From contig NZ_CP041387.1 in the NCBI RefSeq assembly GCF_007005445.1, positions 186,001 through 250,000 on the forward strand: DNA of 64,000 nucleotides. Reading direction: 5' to 3'. Both the position numbers and the translations under genes were made by a program. The notes beneath the pieces were generated by a model that saw only the letters and a program-made list of their open reading frames with translations, did no database searches and was not told the DNA's origin. Positions 38,236 through 46,900 of the stretch are shown one piece after another. Position 1 is the stretch's first letter, and the number at the start of each line of letters is the position of its first letter. The stretch comes from Rhodopseudomonas palustris (lineage in GTDB: Bacteria > Pseudomonadota > Alphaproteobacteria > Rhizobiales > Xanthobacteraceae).

Positions 38236-38529
38236 ATGAAAGTCTATCTGCTGTCGCTCGCCGTCGGCCTGCTGGTCGGCGTGATCTACAGCGTGCTCAA
38301 CGTGCGCTCGCCGGCGCCGCCGCTGGTGGCGCTGGTCGGGCTGCTGGGCATCCTCGCCGGCGAGCAGATCGTACCGGTGGCCCGCCAGATGATCGCCGGC
38401 CACGGCCTCGCCGCCGCGTGGCGGCAGGCGAAATGCGCGCCGCACATGTTCGGGATGCTGCCGGGTCGGGACGACGCCGGATCGCCCGAACGGTCCGCGC
38501 GCGCCAACGCTCCGGAGAAGCACTCATGA
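38236..38529 (+). CDS. XapX/DUF1427 small membrane protein
   Basis: A 97-residue protein. Two transmembrane helices, VYLLSLAVGLLVGVIYSVLN and PPLVALVGLLGILAGEQIVP, form the XapX domain with the characteristic R-SPAPP turn between them; the C-terminal 45 residues are polar. XapX proteins occur beside isochorismatase-like and amidohydrolase genes, as here, and have no established function. The gene overlaps the amidohydrolase by four bases (ATGA). Confidence 0.85.
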   Translation: MKVYLLSLAVGLLVGVIYSVLNVRSPAPPLVALVGLLGILAGEQIVPVARQMIAGHGLAAAWRQAKCAPHMFGMLPGRDDAGSPERSARANAPEKHS

Positions 38530-40406
38530 CCGACGCACCCGATCTCATCCTGCATCGCGGCCTGTTCACGACGCTGGACCGGAGCAACCCGACCGCCAGT
38601 GCGGTGGCGATCGCGGACGGACGGTTCACGGCGGTCGGCCACGACCGCGATGTCTTGCCGCTCGCGGGTCCCTCGACCCGCGTGATCGATCTGAAGGGCC
38701 GGCGGGTGTTGCCTGGTCTGATCGACAACCATCTCCACATCATCCGCGGCGGCCTGAACTTCAACATGGAGCTGCGCTGGGACGGTGTCCGCTCGCTCGC
38801 CGATGCGATGAACATGTTGAAGCGCCAGGTGGCAATCACGCCGCCACCGCAATGGGTGCGCGTGGTCGGCGGCTTCACCGAGCACCAGTTCGCCGAGAAG
38901 CGGCTGCCGACGATCGACGAACTCAACGCCGTGGCGCCGGATACGCCGGTGTTTCTGCTGCACCTGTATGACCGAGCCATCCTCAACGGAGCTGCGCTCC
39001 GTGCGGTGGGCTATACCAAGGACACGCCGGAACCGCCCGGCGGCGAGATCACCCGCGACGCCAACGGCAATCCCACCGGCCTGTTGCTCGCCAAGCCGAA
39101 CGCCAACATCCTCTATGCGACGCTGGCGAAGGGCCCGAAGCTGCCGTTCGACTATCAGGTCAATTCCACCCGCCACTTCATGCGTGAACTGAACCGGCTC
39201 GGCGTCACCGGTGCGATCGACGCCGGCGGCGGCTTCCAGAATTATCCCGACGATTACGCGGTGATCCAGAAGCTCGACGAAGAGGGGCTGCTGACGATCC
39301 GGCTCGCCTATAATCTGTTTACGCAGAAGCCGAAGGGCGAGAAGGACGACTTTCTCAACTGGACCAAGACCTCCAAATACAAGCAGGGCAACGACTACTT
39401 CAGGCACAACGGCGCCGGCGAGATGCTGGTGTTCTCGGCCGCCGACTTCGAGGATTTCCGCGTGCCGCGGCCCGACATGCCGCCGGAGATGGAAGGCGAG
39501 CTCGAAGAGGTGGTGCGCATCCTGGTGCAGAACAAATGGCCGTGGCGTCTGCACGCGACCTATGACGAGACCATCTCCCGCGCGCTCGACGTGTTCGAAA
39601 AGGTGAACCAGGATACGCCGCTCGACGGTCTGCACTGGTTTTTCGATCATGCCGAAACGATTTCGGACCGCTCGATCGACCGGATCGCAGCGCTCGGCGG
39701 CGGCATCGCCGTGCAGCACCGGATGGCTTATCAGGGCGAGTATTTCGTCGAGCGCTACGGCTTCGGCGCCGCGGAGGCGACCCCGCCGGTGAAGCGCATT
39801 CTCGACAGCGGCGTCAAGGTGTCGGCCGGCACCGATGCGACCCGGGTCGCATCGTACAATCCGTGGGTGTCGCTATCGTGGCTAGTGACAGGCCGCACCG
39901 TGGGGGGCCTGCGGATCACGCCGCAGCGCAACTGCCTCGACCGCGAGACCGCGCTGCGGATGTGGACCGAGAACGTCACCTGGTTCTCCAACGAGGAAGG
40001 CAACAAGGGGCGCATCGCCGTGGGCCAGCTCGCCGACGTGGTGGTGCCCGACCGCGACTACTTCTCCTGCAGCGAAGCCGAGATCGCGGATACGACCGCA
40101 CTGCTGACGATGGTCGGCGGCAAGGTGGTGTACGGCGCCGGCGAGTTCGCTGCTCTCGACGACAGCGCGCCGCCGCCGGCGATGCCGGACTGGTCGCCGG
40201 TGCGCCGGTTCGGCGGCTATGCAGCCTGGGCGGACGACCAAAACGCCGCCGGCAAGGTCGCGGTGCAGGCGATGACGTCATGCGGCTGCGCCAATAGCTG
40301 CACGCTGCATGGCCACGATCACGCCACCGCGTGGTCGAGCAAGCTGCCGGTCTCCGATCTCAAGAGCTTCTGGGGCGCGCTCGGCTGCGCTTGCTGGGCG
40401 GTGTGA
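38526..40406 (+). CDS. YtcJ-like amidohydrolase with Cys/His-rich C-terminal tail
   Basis: A 626-residue metal-dependent amidohydrolase starting at MTDAPDLILHRGLFTTLDRS. The beta-sandwich N-terminus leads to the metal-binding DNHLHIIRGG (HxH) near residue 75. HWFFDHAETISD and VSAGTDATRVASYNP supply further metal and catalytic positions. The last 44 residues are unusual: C586, C588 and C592, then H595, H597 and H599, and a final C621-A-C623 pair, which looks like a metal site. It probably hydrolyses an amide or imide in the same pathway as the upstream cysteine hydrolase. It overlaps the XapX gene by ATGA. Confidence 0.87.
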   Translation: MTDAPDLILHRGLFTTLDRSNPTASAVAIADGRFTAVGHDRDVLPLAGPSTRVIDLKGRRVLPGLIDNHLHIIRGGLNFNMELRWDGVRSLADAMNMLKRQVAITPPPQWVRVVGGFTEHQFAEKRLPTIDELNAVAPDTPVFLLHLYDRAILNGAALRAVGYTKDTPEPPGGEITRDANGNPTGLLLAKPNANILYATLAKGPKLPFDYQVNSTRHFMRELNRLGVTGAIDAGGGFQNYPDDYAVIQKLDEEGLLTIRLAYNLFTQKPKGEKDDFLNWTKTSKYKQGNDYFRHNGAGEMLVFSAADFEDFRVPRPDMPPEMEGELEEVVRILVQNKWPWRLHATYDETISRALDVFEKVNQDTPLDGLHWFFDHAETISDRSIDRIAALGGGIAVQHRMAYQGEYFVERYGFGAAEATPPVKRILDSGVKVSAGTDATRVASYNPWVSLSWLVTGRTVGGLRITPQRNCLDRETALRMWTENVTWFSNEEGNKGRIAVGQLADVVVPDRDYFSCSEAEIADTTALLTMVGGKVVYGAGEFAALDDSAPPPAMPDWSPVRRFGGYAAWADDQNAAGKVAVQAMTSCGCANSCTLHGHDHATAWSSKLPVSDLKSFWGALGCACWAV

Positions 40407-40407
40407 G

Positions 40408-40833
40408 GTGAGGCTCGCCGGCGAGCCGCGGTGGGTGGCGACGATTCTGTCGTCGCAACTGCTGTGGCATGCCGTGCGCGTCGCACTGGTGTCCGCGTAT
40501 CTGCTCGGCGGCGCGGTGAAGCTGTTCGATTTCGCCGGCGCTGTGGCCGAACAGGAGAGGTTCGGACTTGATCCCGGATGGCTGTGGGCGATGCTCGCCA
40601 TTGTCGTCGAACTCGGCGGCTCGCTCCTGGTGCTGACGGACCGGCTGGTCTGGCTTGGCGCCGGCGCGCTCGGCGTCCTGACCTTCGTGGCGATGCTTAC
40701 GGCGAATGCGTTCTGGTCAGCGCCGGCCGCAGACCGATGGATGCAGGCCAACGCCTTCTTCGAACATCTCGGACTGATCGCCGGCTTGGTGCTGGTGGCG
40801 ATGCTGTCCGACCAACGGCGATCGATGTCCTGA
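40408..40833 (+). CDS. DoxX-like small membrane protein
   Basis: A protein of 141 residues if it starts at the GTG at 40408, two bases after the amidohydrolase stop; a GTG at 40435 is the alternative. Four hydrophobic helices are visible: VALVSAYLLGGAVKLFDFAG, LWAMLAIVVELGGSLLVLTD, LGALGVLTFVAMLTANAFW-like, and FEHLGLIAGLVLVAML. This is the DoxX layout, including the helix-3 LTANAFW and the FFEHL motif. DoxX proteins are poorly defined quinone- or redox-associated membrane proteins. The position at the end of the hydrolase operon implies a shared regulation. Confidence 0.75.
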   Translation: MRLAGEPRWVATILSSQLLWHAVRVALVSAYLLGGAVKLFDFAGAVAEQERFGLDPGWLWAMLAIVVELGGSLLVLTDRLVWLGAGALGVLTFVAMLTANAFWSAPAADRWMQANAFFEHLGLIAGLVLVAMLSDQRRSMS

Positions 40834-40852
40834 TATTGGCGAGGAGACTTCC

Positions 40853-42025
40853 GTGAAACAGATCTCGAAACCTCTTCTGCTGCTGGCGATCGCCGCCGTG
40901 CTGAGTTCGCCGGTGGCAGCGAAGGAAGCGCGCCATGCCACCCCATCGGTTGCGGTCGCGCCGCAATACGACACCACACATGTCTATGTGGCACCCTCGA
41001 GGACGATCGGGCGTTCGACAAGCTGAATGTCACCTCGGTCGATCAGGATCGTGTCGATCTGCGGCTGGCGTTTCTCGAATACACCAAGCAGTTCTCCGGC
41101 GGACTGCTCAAGGCCCGGGTCGGCCGGCAGGACTTCGCGTTCGACCTGCAGCGCTTCGTGTCGTCGCGCGACGGCCCCAACGTGCGGCAATCGTTCGATG
41201 CGGTGTGGGCCGATTGGGAGACCGGCACCTGGCGGTTCATCGGCTTCGTCAGCCGGCCGGTGCAGTATTTCGACGATCGGCCGTTCGACGATCGCTCGTC
41301 GGATCAGTTCCGTTTCAGCACGCTCCGCATCGAACGCAAGGTGCTCGGCGATAACGAGCTGTCGGCGTACTATTCGCTGTATGAGCGCGCCGGCGCGCGT
41401 TATCTCGATGCCACCGGCTATGAGCGCCGGCATATTTTCGACATCCGTTTTGCCGGCAAGCAGGGCCCGCTCGATTGGGACCTCGAAGCGATGGGGCAGA
41501 CCGGGCAGGTAGGCGCCTCGGCGGCGCGGGCCTGGGCGGTGGGAGCCCGCGCCGGCTACACGCTGCCGGCCGCCTGGCAGCCTCGGCTCGGATTGCAGTT
41601 CGATGCTGCATCCGGCGACGACCGGCCGCAAGACGGCGTGCTCGGCACCTTCAATCCGCTGTTCCCGAACGGCTATTACTTCACGCTGGCGGGCTTCTCC
41701 GGCTATGCGAACCTCGTCCACCTCAAGCCGTCGATCACCATCTCGCCGGCGAGCCGGCTGAAGCTGATGGCCGCGGTCGGCCTGCAATGGCGCGCCACGA
41801 CGGCGGATGCGATTTACGTGCAGCCGAGTGTGCCGGGTGGCCGGCACAGCAGGGGCCGGCAGCGCCTGGACCGGCACCTACGGCCAGCTCCGCCTCGACT
41901 ACGCCTTCGATGCGCATCTCACCGGCGCGATCGAAGCGGTGCATTTCGAAGTCGGCGACACCATCCGCACCGCCGGTGGCCGCAGCAGCGACTATCTCGG
42001 CGTCCGGTTACAATACGGGTGGTAG
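40853..42025 (+). pseudogene. Broken alginate-export-type outer-membrane porin gene, fused to a foreign signal-peptide fragment
   Basis: Three pieces in three frames. First, a GTG-started frame (40853-41026) encodes a signal peptide and MKQISKPLLLLAIAAVLSSP...QYDTTHVYVAP before a premature stop; that start looks like a different periplasmic protein. From about 41000 another frame encodes most of an alginate-export porin (RVGRQDFAFDLQRF, FIGFVSRPVQYFDDRPF, YYFTLAGFSGYANLVHLKPS). Near 41836-41840 an extra G shifts the frame again, and the C-terminal strands (TGTYGQLRLDYAFDAHLTGA...YLGVRLQYGW) continue to 42025. The simplest history is a deletion that joined two genes, followed by a one-base insertion. 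It should not make a working porin. Confidence 0.8.
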
Positions 42026-42097
42026 ACGTCAGGCAACACGCAACGACCCGGCGCGACGATGGGTCGGGCCGGGCCGCGGTGTGGTTATCGCGGAGTT

Positions 42098-43111
42098 TTA
42101 TTCCTTTACGAACGCCAGCAGGTCGGCGTTCAGCACGTCGGCATGGGTGGTGAGCATGCCGTGCGGATAGCCCGGATAGGTTTTCAGCTTGCCGTTCTTC
42201 AGCAGCTTGACCGACAGCTTCGCGGAGTCCTCGATCGGCACGATCTGGTCGTCTTCGCCGTGCAGCACCAGGGTCGGGACGGTGATGGTCTTCAGATCGT
42301 CGGTCTGGTCGGTCTCGGAGAACGCCTTGATGCCGTCATAGTGGGCCTTGGCGCTGCCCATCATGCCCTGGCGCCACCAGTTGTTGACGACGCCCGGCAT
42401 CGCCTTCGCGTCGGGACGGTTGAAGCCGTAGAACGGGCCGGCCGGGACATCGAGGAAGAACTGCGCGCGGTTGCCGGCCAGCGCCTGACGGAAGCCGTCG
42501 AACACTTCGATCGGCAGACCGCCCGGGTTCTTCTCGGTCTTGAGCATCAGCGGCGGCACGGCGCTGACCAGCACCGCCTTGGCGACGCGGCCGTTCGGCT
42601 CGCCGAACTTGGCGACGTAGCGCGCTACCTCGCCGCCGCCGGTCGAGTGGCCGATATGCACGGCGTTCTTGAGGTCGAGATGCTCCACCACCGCGAAAGC
42701 GTCGGCCGCGTAGTGATCCATGTCGTGGCCGAAATCGACCTGCGACGAGCGGCCATGGCCGCGGCGGTCGTGCGCCACGACGCGATAGCCGTTGGCGAGG
42801 AAGAACAGCATCTGCGCGTCCCAATCGTCGGCCGACAGCGGCCAGCCGTGATGGAACATGATCGGCTGCGCCGATTTCGGGCCCCAGTCCTTGTAGTAGA
42901 TGTCGACGCCGTCCTTGGTCTTGGCGAAACTGCTGCTCATCGGGTGGCCTCCTGGTGAAGTACGGGTTGGGTGGATCGGTTGCGACATCGCGCTGCCGGG
43001 CAGAACGGCGAGGCTGGCGGCGCCGACCATCAGGTCCCGGCGCGAGATTTGAAGATCGGACCGGCGCGTCGGCGGTGTGGTCTCGGTGTCGTGCTGTTCA
43101 TGGTGCGTCAT
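42098..43111 (-). CDS. Alpha/beta hydrolase, non-haem chloroperoxidase type, with Tat-like leader
   Basis: A 337-residue protein. The N-terminal 45 residues hold a twin-arginine-type leader ([20 protein letters not shown]), then an internal Met begins the classical enzyme ([20 protein letters not shown]). The hydrolase core has [13 protein letters not shown], the nucleophile serine in [13 protein letters not shown], and HGEDDQIVP with an acid residue; the catalytic histidine is in YPGYPHGML. Relatives are esterases with perhydrolase activity. Translation from 42943 would give a cytoplasmic version without leader, so dual localisation is possible. It is 22 bases downstream of the next hydrolase. 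Confidence 0.88.
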   Translation of the reverse strand: MTHHEQHDTETTPPTRRSDLQISRRDLMVGAASLAVLPGSAMSQPIHPTRTSPGGHPMSSSFAKTKDGVDIYYKDWGPKSAQPIMFHHGWPLSADDWDAQMLFFLANGYRVVAHDRRGHGRSSQVDFGHDMDHYAADAFAVVEHLDLKNAVHIGHSTGGGEVARYVAKFGEPNGRVAKAVLVSAVPPLMLKTEKNPGGLPIEVFDGFRQALAGNRAQFFLDVPAGPFYGFNRPDAKAMPGVVNNWWRQGMMGSAKAHYDGIKAFSETDQTDDLKTITVPTLVLHGEDDQIVPIEDSAKLSVKLLKNGKLKTYPGYPHGMLTTHADVLNADLLAFVKE

Positions 43112-43133
43112 GGCGGAACTCCGATGCGGGCGC

Positions 43134-43844
43134 TCAGCCGGCCGCCGCGACCGCGTCGACCGCCCCGACGATCACGTCGGCGACGGCGCGGGGCTGCGAC
43201 AGGATCGACAGATGGCTGCTGTCTAGTTCGGTCGTTCGCGCGTTCAGGCGCGTCGCCAGCTCGCGCTGCAGCTCGATGCTGACGACGCGATCCGCGGCCG
43301 AGACGATGAACCAGTTGGGCCGCGTCGTCCACGCCGCTTCGGTGATCCGGTCGCCGAAGGTGGAGGCGGGAAGCGGCGGCTGCACCGCGGCGAGCACGCG
43401 CGCGTCCTGTTCCGGAATGTCCTGCGCGACGTCGCGGACCCAGCCCTCCGGACTGAGCTTCAACATCCCGCGGCCATCATCGATGATCTGGCTGAGGCCG
43501 GGAGGAGAGGGGTGGGAGCCGACCAAGTCGCCGACCGACTCGCCGGCCTTCGGCGGCAGCGCGGCGACGAACACCAGCGCCTTGACCTTCGGATCGTTGC
43601 CGGCCTGGGTGATCACCGCGCCGCCCCAGCTGTGGCCGACCAGCACCACCGGGCCGTCGATCGAATCGAGCACGAGGCGCGTCGCTTCGACGTCGGCGGC
43701 GAGGGACGTCGTAGGGTTCTGTACGGCGACGACCGAGATGCCCTTGTCGAGCAGCAGCGGCACCACCAGGCGCCAGCTTGATCCGTCGGCCCACGCGCCG
43801 TGCACCAGCACGACCGTGGGAAGTGCTGTGGGTGAGGTGGCCAT
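43134..43844 (-). CDS. Alpha/beta hydrolase (EstC/PnbE-like)
   Basis: A 236-residue hydrolase starting at [20 protein letters not shown]. The oxyanion [10 protein letters not shown], the nucleophile elbow [11 protein letters not shown], and a C-terminal [10 protein letters not shown] with the catalytic histidine are characteristic of the pyrethroid-hydrolase/EstC-like branch common in soil bacteria. No signal peptide. The frame is open to 43892, but 43844 gives the usual N-terminus. It lies between the other hydrolase and the giant sensor kinase on the same strand and may be controlled by it. Substrate unknown. Confidence 0.88.
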   Translation of the reverse strand: MATSPTALPTVVLVHGAWADGSSWRLVVPLLLDKGISVVAVQNPTTSLAADVEATRLVLDSIDGPVVLVGHSWGGAVITQAGNDPKVKALVFVAALPPKAGESVGDLVGSHPSPPGLSQIIDDGRGMLKLSPEGWVRDVAQDIPEQDARVLAAVQPPLPASTFGDRITEAAWTTRPNWFIVSAADRVVSIELQRELATRLNARTTELDSSHLSILSQPRAVADVIVGAVDAVAAAG

Positions 43845-43958
43845 GACATCGTCCTTCCGGGCATCCGCTGTTTCACGCCAGCTGTACTGCACCGGATACG
43901 CCGGCTCTTGTCGCTTCGCGCGGCGGCTTGAACGATCGCGATGCCGGGGCGACGGATT

Positions 43959-46900
43959 TCAGGTCGGCCTTGGCAGCGCGAACTGGAAACGAGCGCCGTG
44001 CGGTTTCACTGGGATCGCCCACAACCGACCGCCGTGTGCCTCGACGATCGACCGGCTGATCGACAGGCCCATTCCCATGCCCTGCGGCTTGGTGGTGACC
44101 AGCGCCTCGAACAACTGGTCGATGCGGTCTTCGTCGAAGCCGAGGCCGTTGTCGGCGACCGTGACCACCACGCCGTCTGCATCGTTGGTCGTGCTGGCGA
44201 CGGTCAGGGTGCGACGGCCCTCGATCGCCGCCATCGACTCGATGGCGTTCATGCAGAGGTTGAGCAGCACCTGCTGCAACTGCACGCGGTTTCCGGCCAC
44301 GGTGGCGTCGGACTCGGTGAGTTGCGTCTCCAGGTGGATGGCGTTCTGTCGCAACTCGACCTGCAGGATCGACAGGATCTCGCGGATCACCGCGTTGACG
44401 TCGACCGCGGACATCATCGGGGCAGCCTTGACCGCGAGCCCGCGGATGGTCTGCACCACGTCGGCGGCGCGGCGGCCGTTCTCGATCACCCGGCGGGCGG
44501 CGCTCCGGGCCTCAGCGATGGACGGCTGCGCGTTGCCGAGCCAGCGCAGGCAGACGTCGGCATTGGTGATGATCGCGGTCAGCGGCTGGTTAATCTCGTG
44601 CGCGATCGAGATCACCAATTCGCCGATCGCGGTCAGCCGCGACATCCGCATCAGCTCGGACTGCGACTTCTGCAGCGCCTCGACCAGCGCGTCCTTCTCT
44701 TCCAGGAAGGCGTTCTTCAGCGAGATCGCCGCCTGCGACGAGAGTAATTTCAGCACCGATAGCTTCAACGGCGTGAACACGCCGGCGGCGAGATCGTTCT
44801 CGAGGAAAATGACGGCGATCAGCTTGTTGCGCTTCATCAGCGGCAGGCACAACAGCGACCGCGATGCCGTCCTGGCGATGTAGGGATCGTCGGCGAACGG
44901 GCTGGAGCCGGCGTCGTCGATCGTGATCGCTTCGCCGGTGCGCGCCGCCAGATTGACCAGCGTGGTCGGCAGGTCGTCCGCGGTGGCAAGGTCGTCGCGG
45001 AGCGTGACCTGGATGCCGCCGCCGCCGGTCCGGGCCTCGGCGCGGATCGTCAGCTCGGCCTGCTGCGGCAGGATCAACAGCCCGCGCTCGGCACCGGCGT
45101 GTTCCAGCACCAGCGACATCAGGGTTTCCATCAGTCGCGGAACGCCGAGCTCGTTGGAGACTGCTTCCGATGTCTTCACCACCGCGGCGAGATCGAAGCT
45201 TTCGGCGAGGCCGAGCGGCACCTGCGCGGCCGCCGGGAAGTTGACGGCGACGTCGGGGTGATTGCGGTCGAGCTGCTCGACCTTGGCGGCGGCGCCCCAT
45301 TGCTGATAGCAGTCGCGCGCCTTCATCAGGTGGGCCTGATACGCGGTGTCGAATCCCTGGCGGCGACAGAACTCCGCGGCGAGCTCGTGCGCGATGGCTT
45401 CGACCTGCGACACCCGGACCCGGCGCGACGACGACACCGCCTGCTGATAGAGCTTCATCGCCTCGAACGGCCGGTCCTGTAACCGCGCGATCTCGGCCGC
45501 GAGCAGCGCCGTCGCGCCCTTGTAATTGCCGGGATTGTGGACTTCCCAGCCGGACATCTGCAGGTGTGCACCGGCGAGACGCCGCTCCAGCGCGGCGCGG
45601 GTCTCCGGCGGGTTGGGCGAGTCGGCGAGCGCGGCGCAGATCACGCCGACGTAGAAGTGGAAGATCGAATATTCGTGGTGGCCGACGGTGGTCCAGAGCA
45701 GCGGTTCGGCCCGCAGCAGCGCCGCGAAGGCGGCCGCCTGGTCGCCGGCGAAGTAGCTCGCCTGCATCTTGCGGATCCAGAACCAGCAGGCGGCGATGTC
45801 GAGGCTGCGATTGGCGGCGAGCTCGCGTTCGAACGCCGCTTCGTCGAAGTCGGGTCCGTTCAGCGAGCCCAGCGCGGTCGTGTCGCCACGCAGCGACCGG
45901 AGGAACTGCAGCTGCGTGGTGATGATGTGGACGATCAGGCCGAACTTGGCGCGCCGCATCAGCGCCAGCCGCGCGACCGCTTCGATCTCGACGTCGTCCA
46001 GCGGATCGCCAGCCGAAAGCCGGTTGGTGATCAGCGTGCAGGACGAGAAGCCGGCATAGGTGAGATCGCCGGTCTCGACCGCTTCCTCGAAGGCGCGGCG
46101 CAGATACGGTTGGGCCTCGTGCAGCGGCCGTGCCCAGGGCAGCACGTGGGCGCCGTAGGTCAGGTGGACGCGGGCCTTGTAGTGGCCGAGGCCGCGGGTC
46201 TCGACCAGCTTGAGGCCTAGATCGCCGAACCGGAACGCCGCGTCGTAGTCGTCGAAGCACGGGCCGACCACCATGCCGAGATAGGCGTAGGCGAGCGCCG
46301 AGGCGTCGCAATTGCCCTGCTGGACGCTGATGTTGGCCATCCGACACAGCAGCACGCAGACCAGGTTGAGGTCGGTAAAGAACGCCGGCGCCAGCGCCGC
46401 GCTCATCACCGCCATGGGGGCGGCGCGGGACTGGTCGGTGATCGCCGGCAGATCGATCAACGACTCGATGCTGCGGCCGCCGAGCCGTTCCATCAGCAGG
46501 CGATACTCGGCTTTGGCCTGGTCGCGGTCCGGATGCTGCGGCCAGATAATGCCGAAGTCGCGCAAATAGGCGAGGCAGGTTTCGATCGCGCGGTCGCTCC
46601 GATCGATCGCGGTGTACAGCGTGACCTGCAGCGCCACCACGAACGACCGGGCGTGCGGCGTCGGCGCCAGCGGCGCTAGACGTTGCAGCCGCGCCTCGGC
46701 CTCGGCCATCGCGCCGGTGAGAAACTCGCATTCGGCGATCAGGTACTCGACGTCGAAGGCGAGGTCAGGTTCGCATTCGAGGGCGGAGTCGCCGAGCAGC
46801 GCCAGCGCGGTGGTCAGATAGGCCTGCGCCGAGCCGTAGGCGATCGCCTTCATCGCGGCGCGACCGGCCTCGCGATTGAGCCGGGCGACCGCCAGCCGCT

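Noticed and set aside
42955..44883. Long plus-strand open frames opposite the hydrolase and giant-kinase genes (and others such as 52318-54717 and the minus-strand 25513-27342)
   Set aside because: They mirror strongly conserved genes on the other strand, have arginine/alanine/histidine-rich low-information translations, and are expected in GC-rich DNA.
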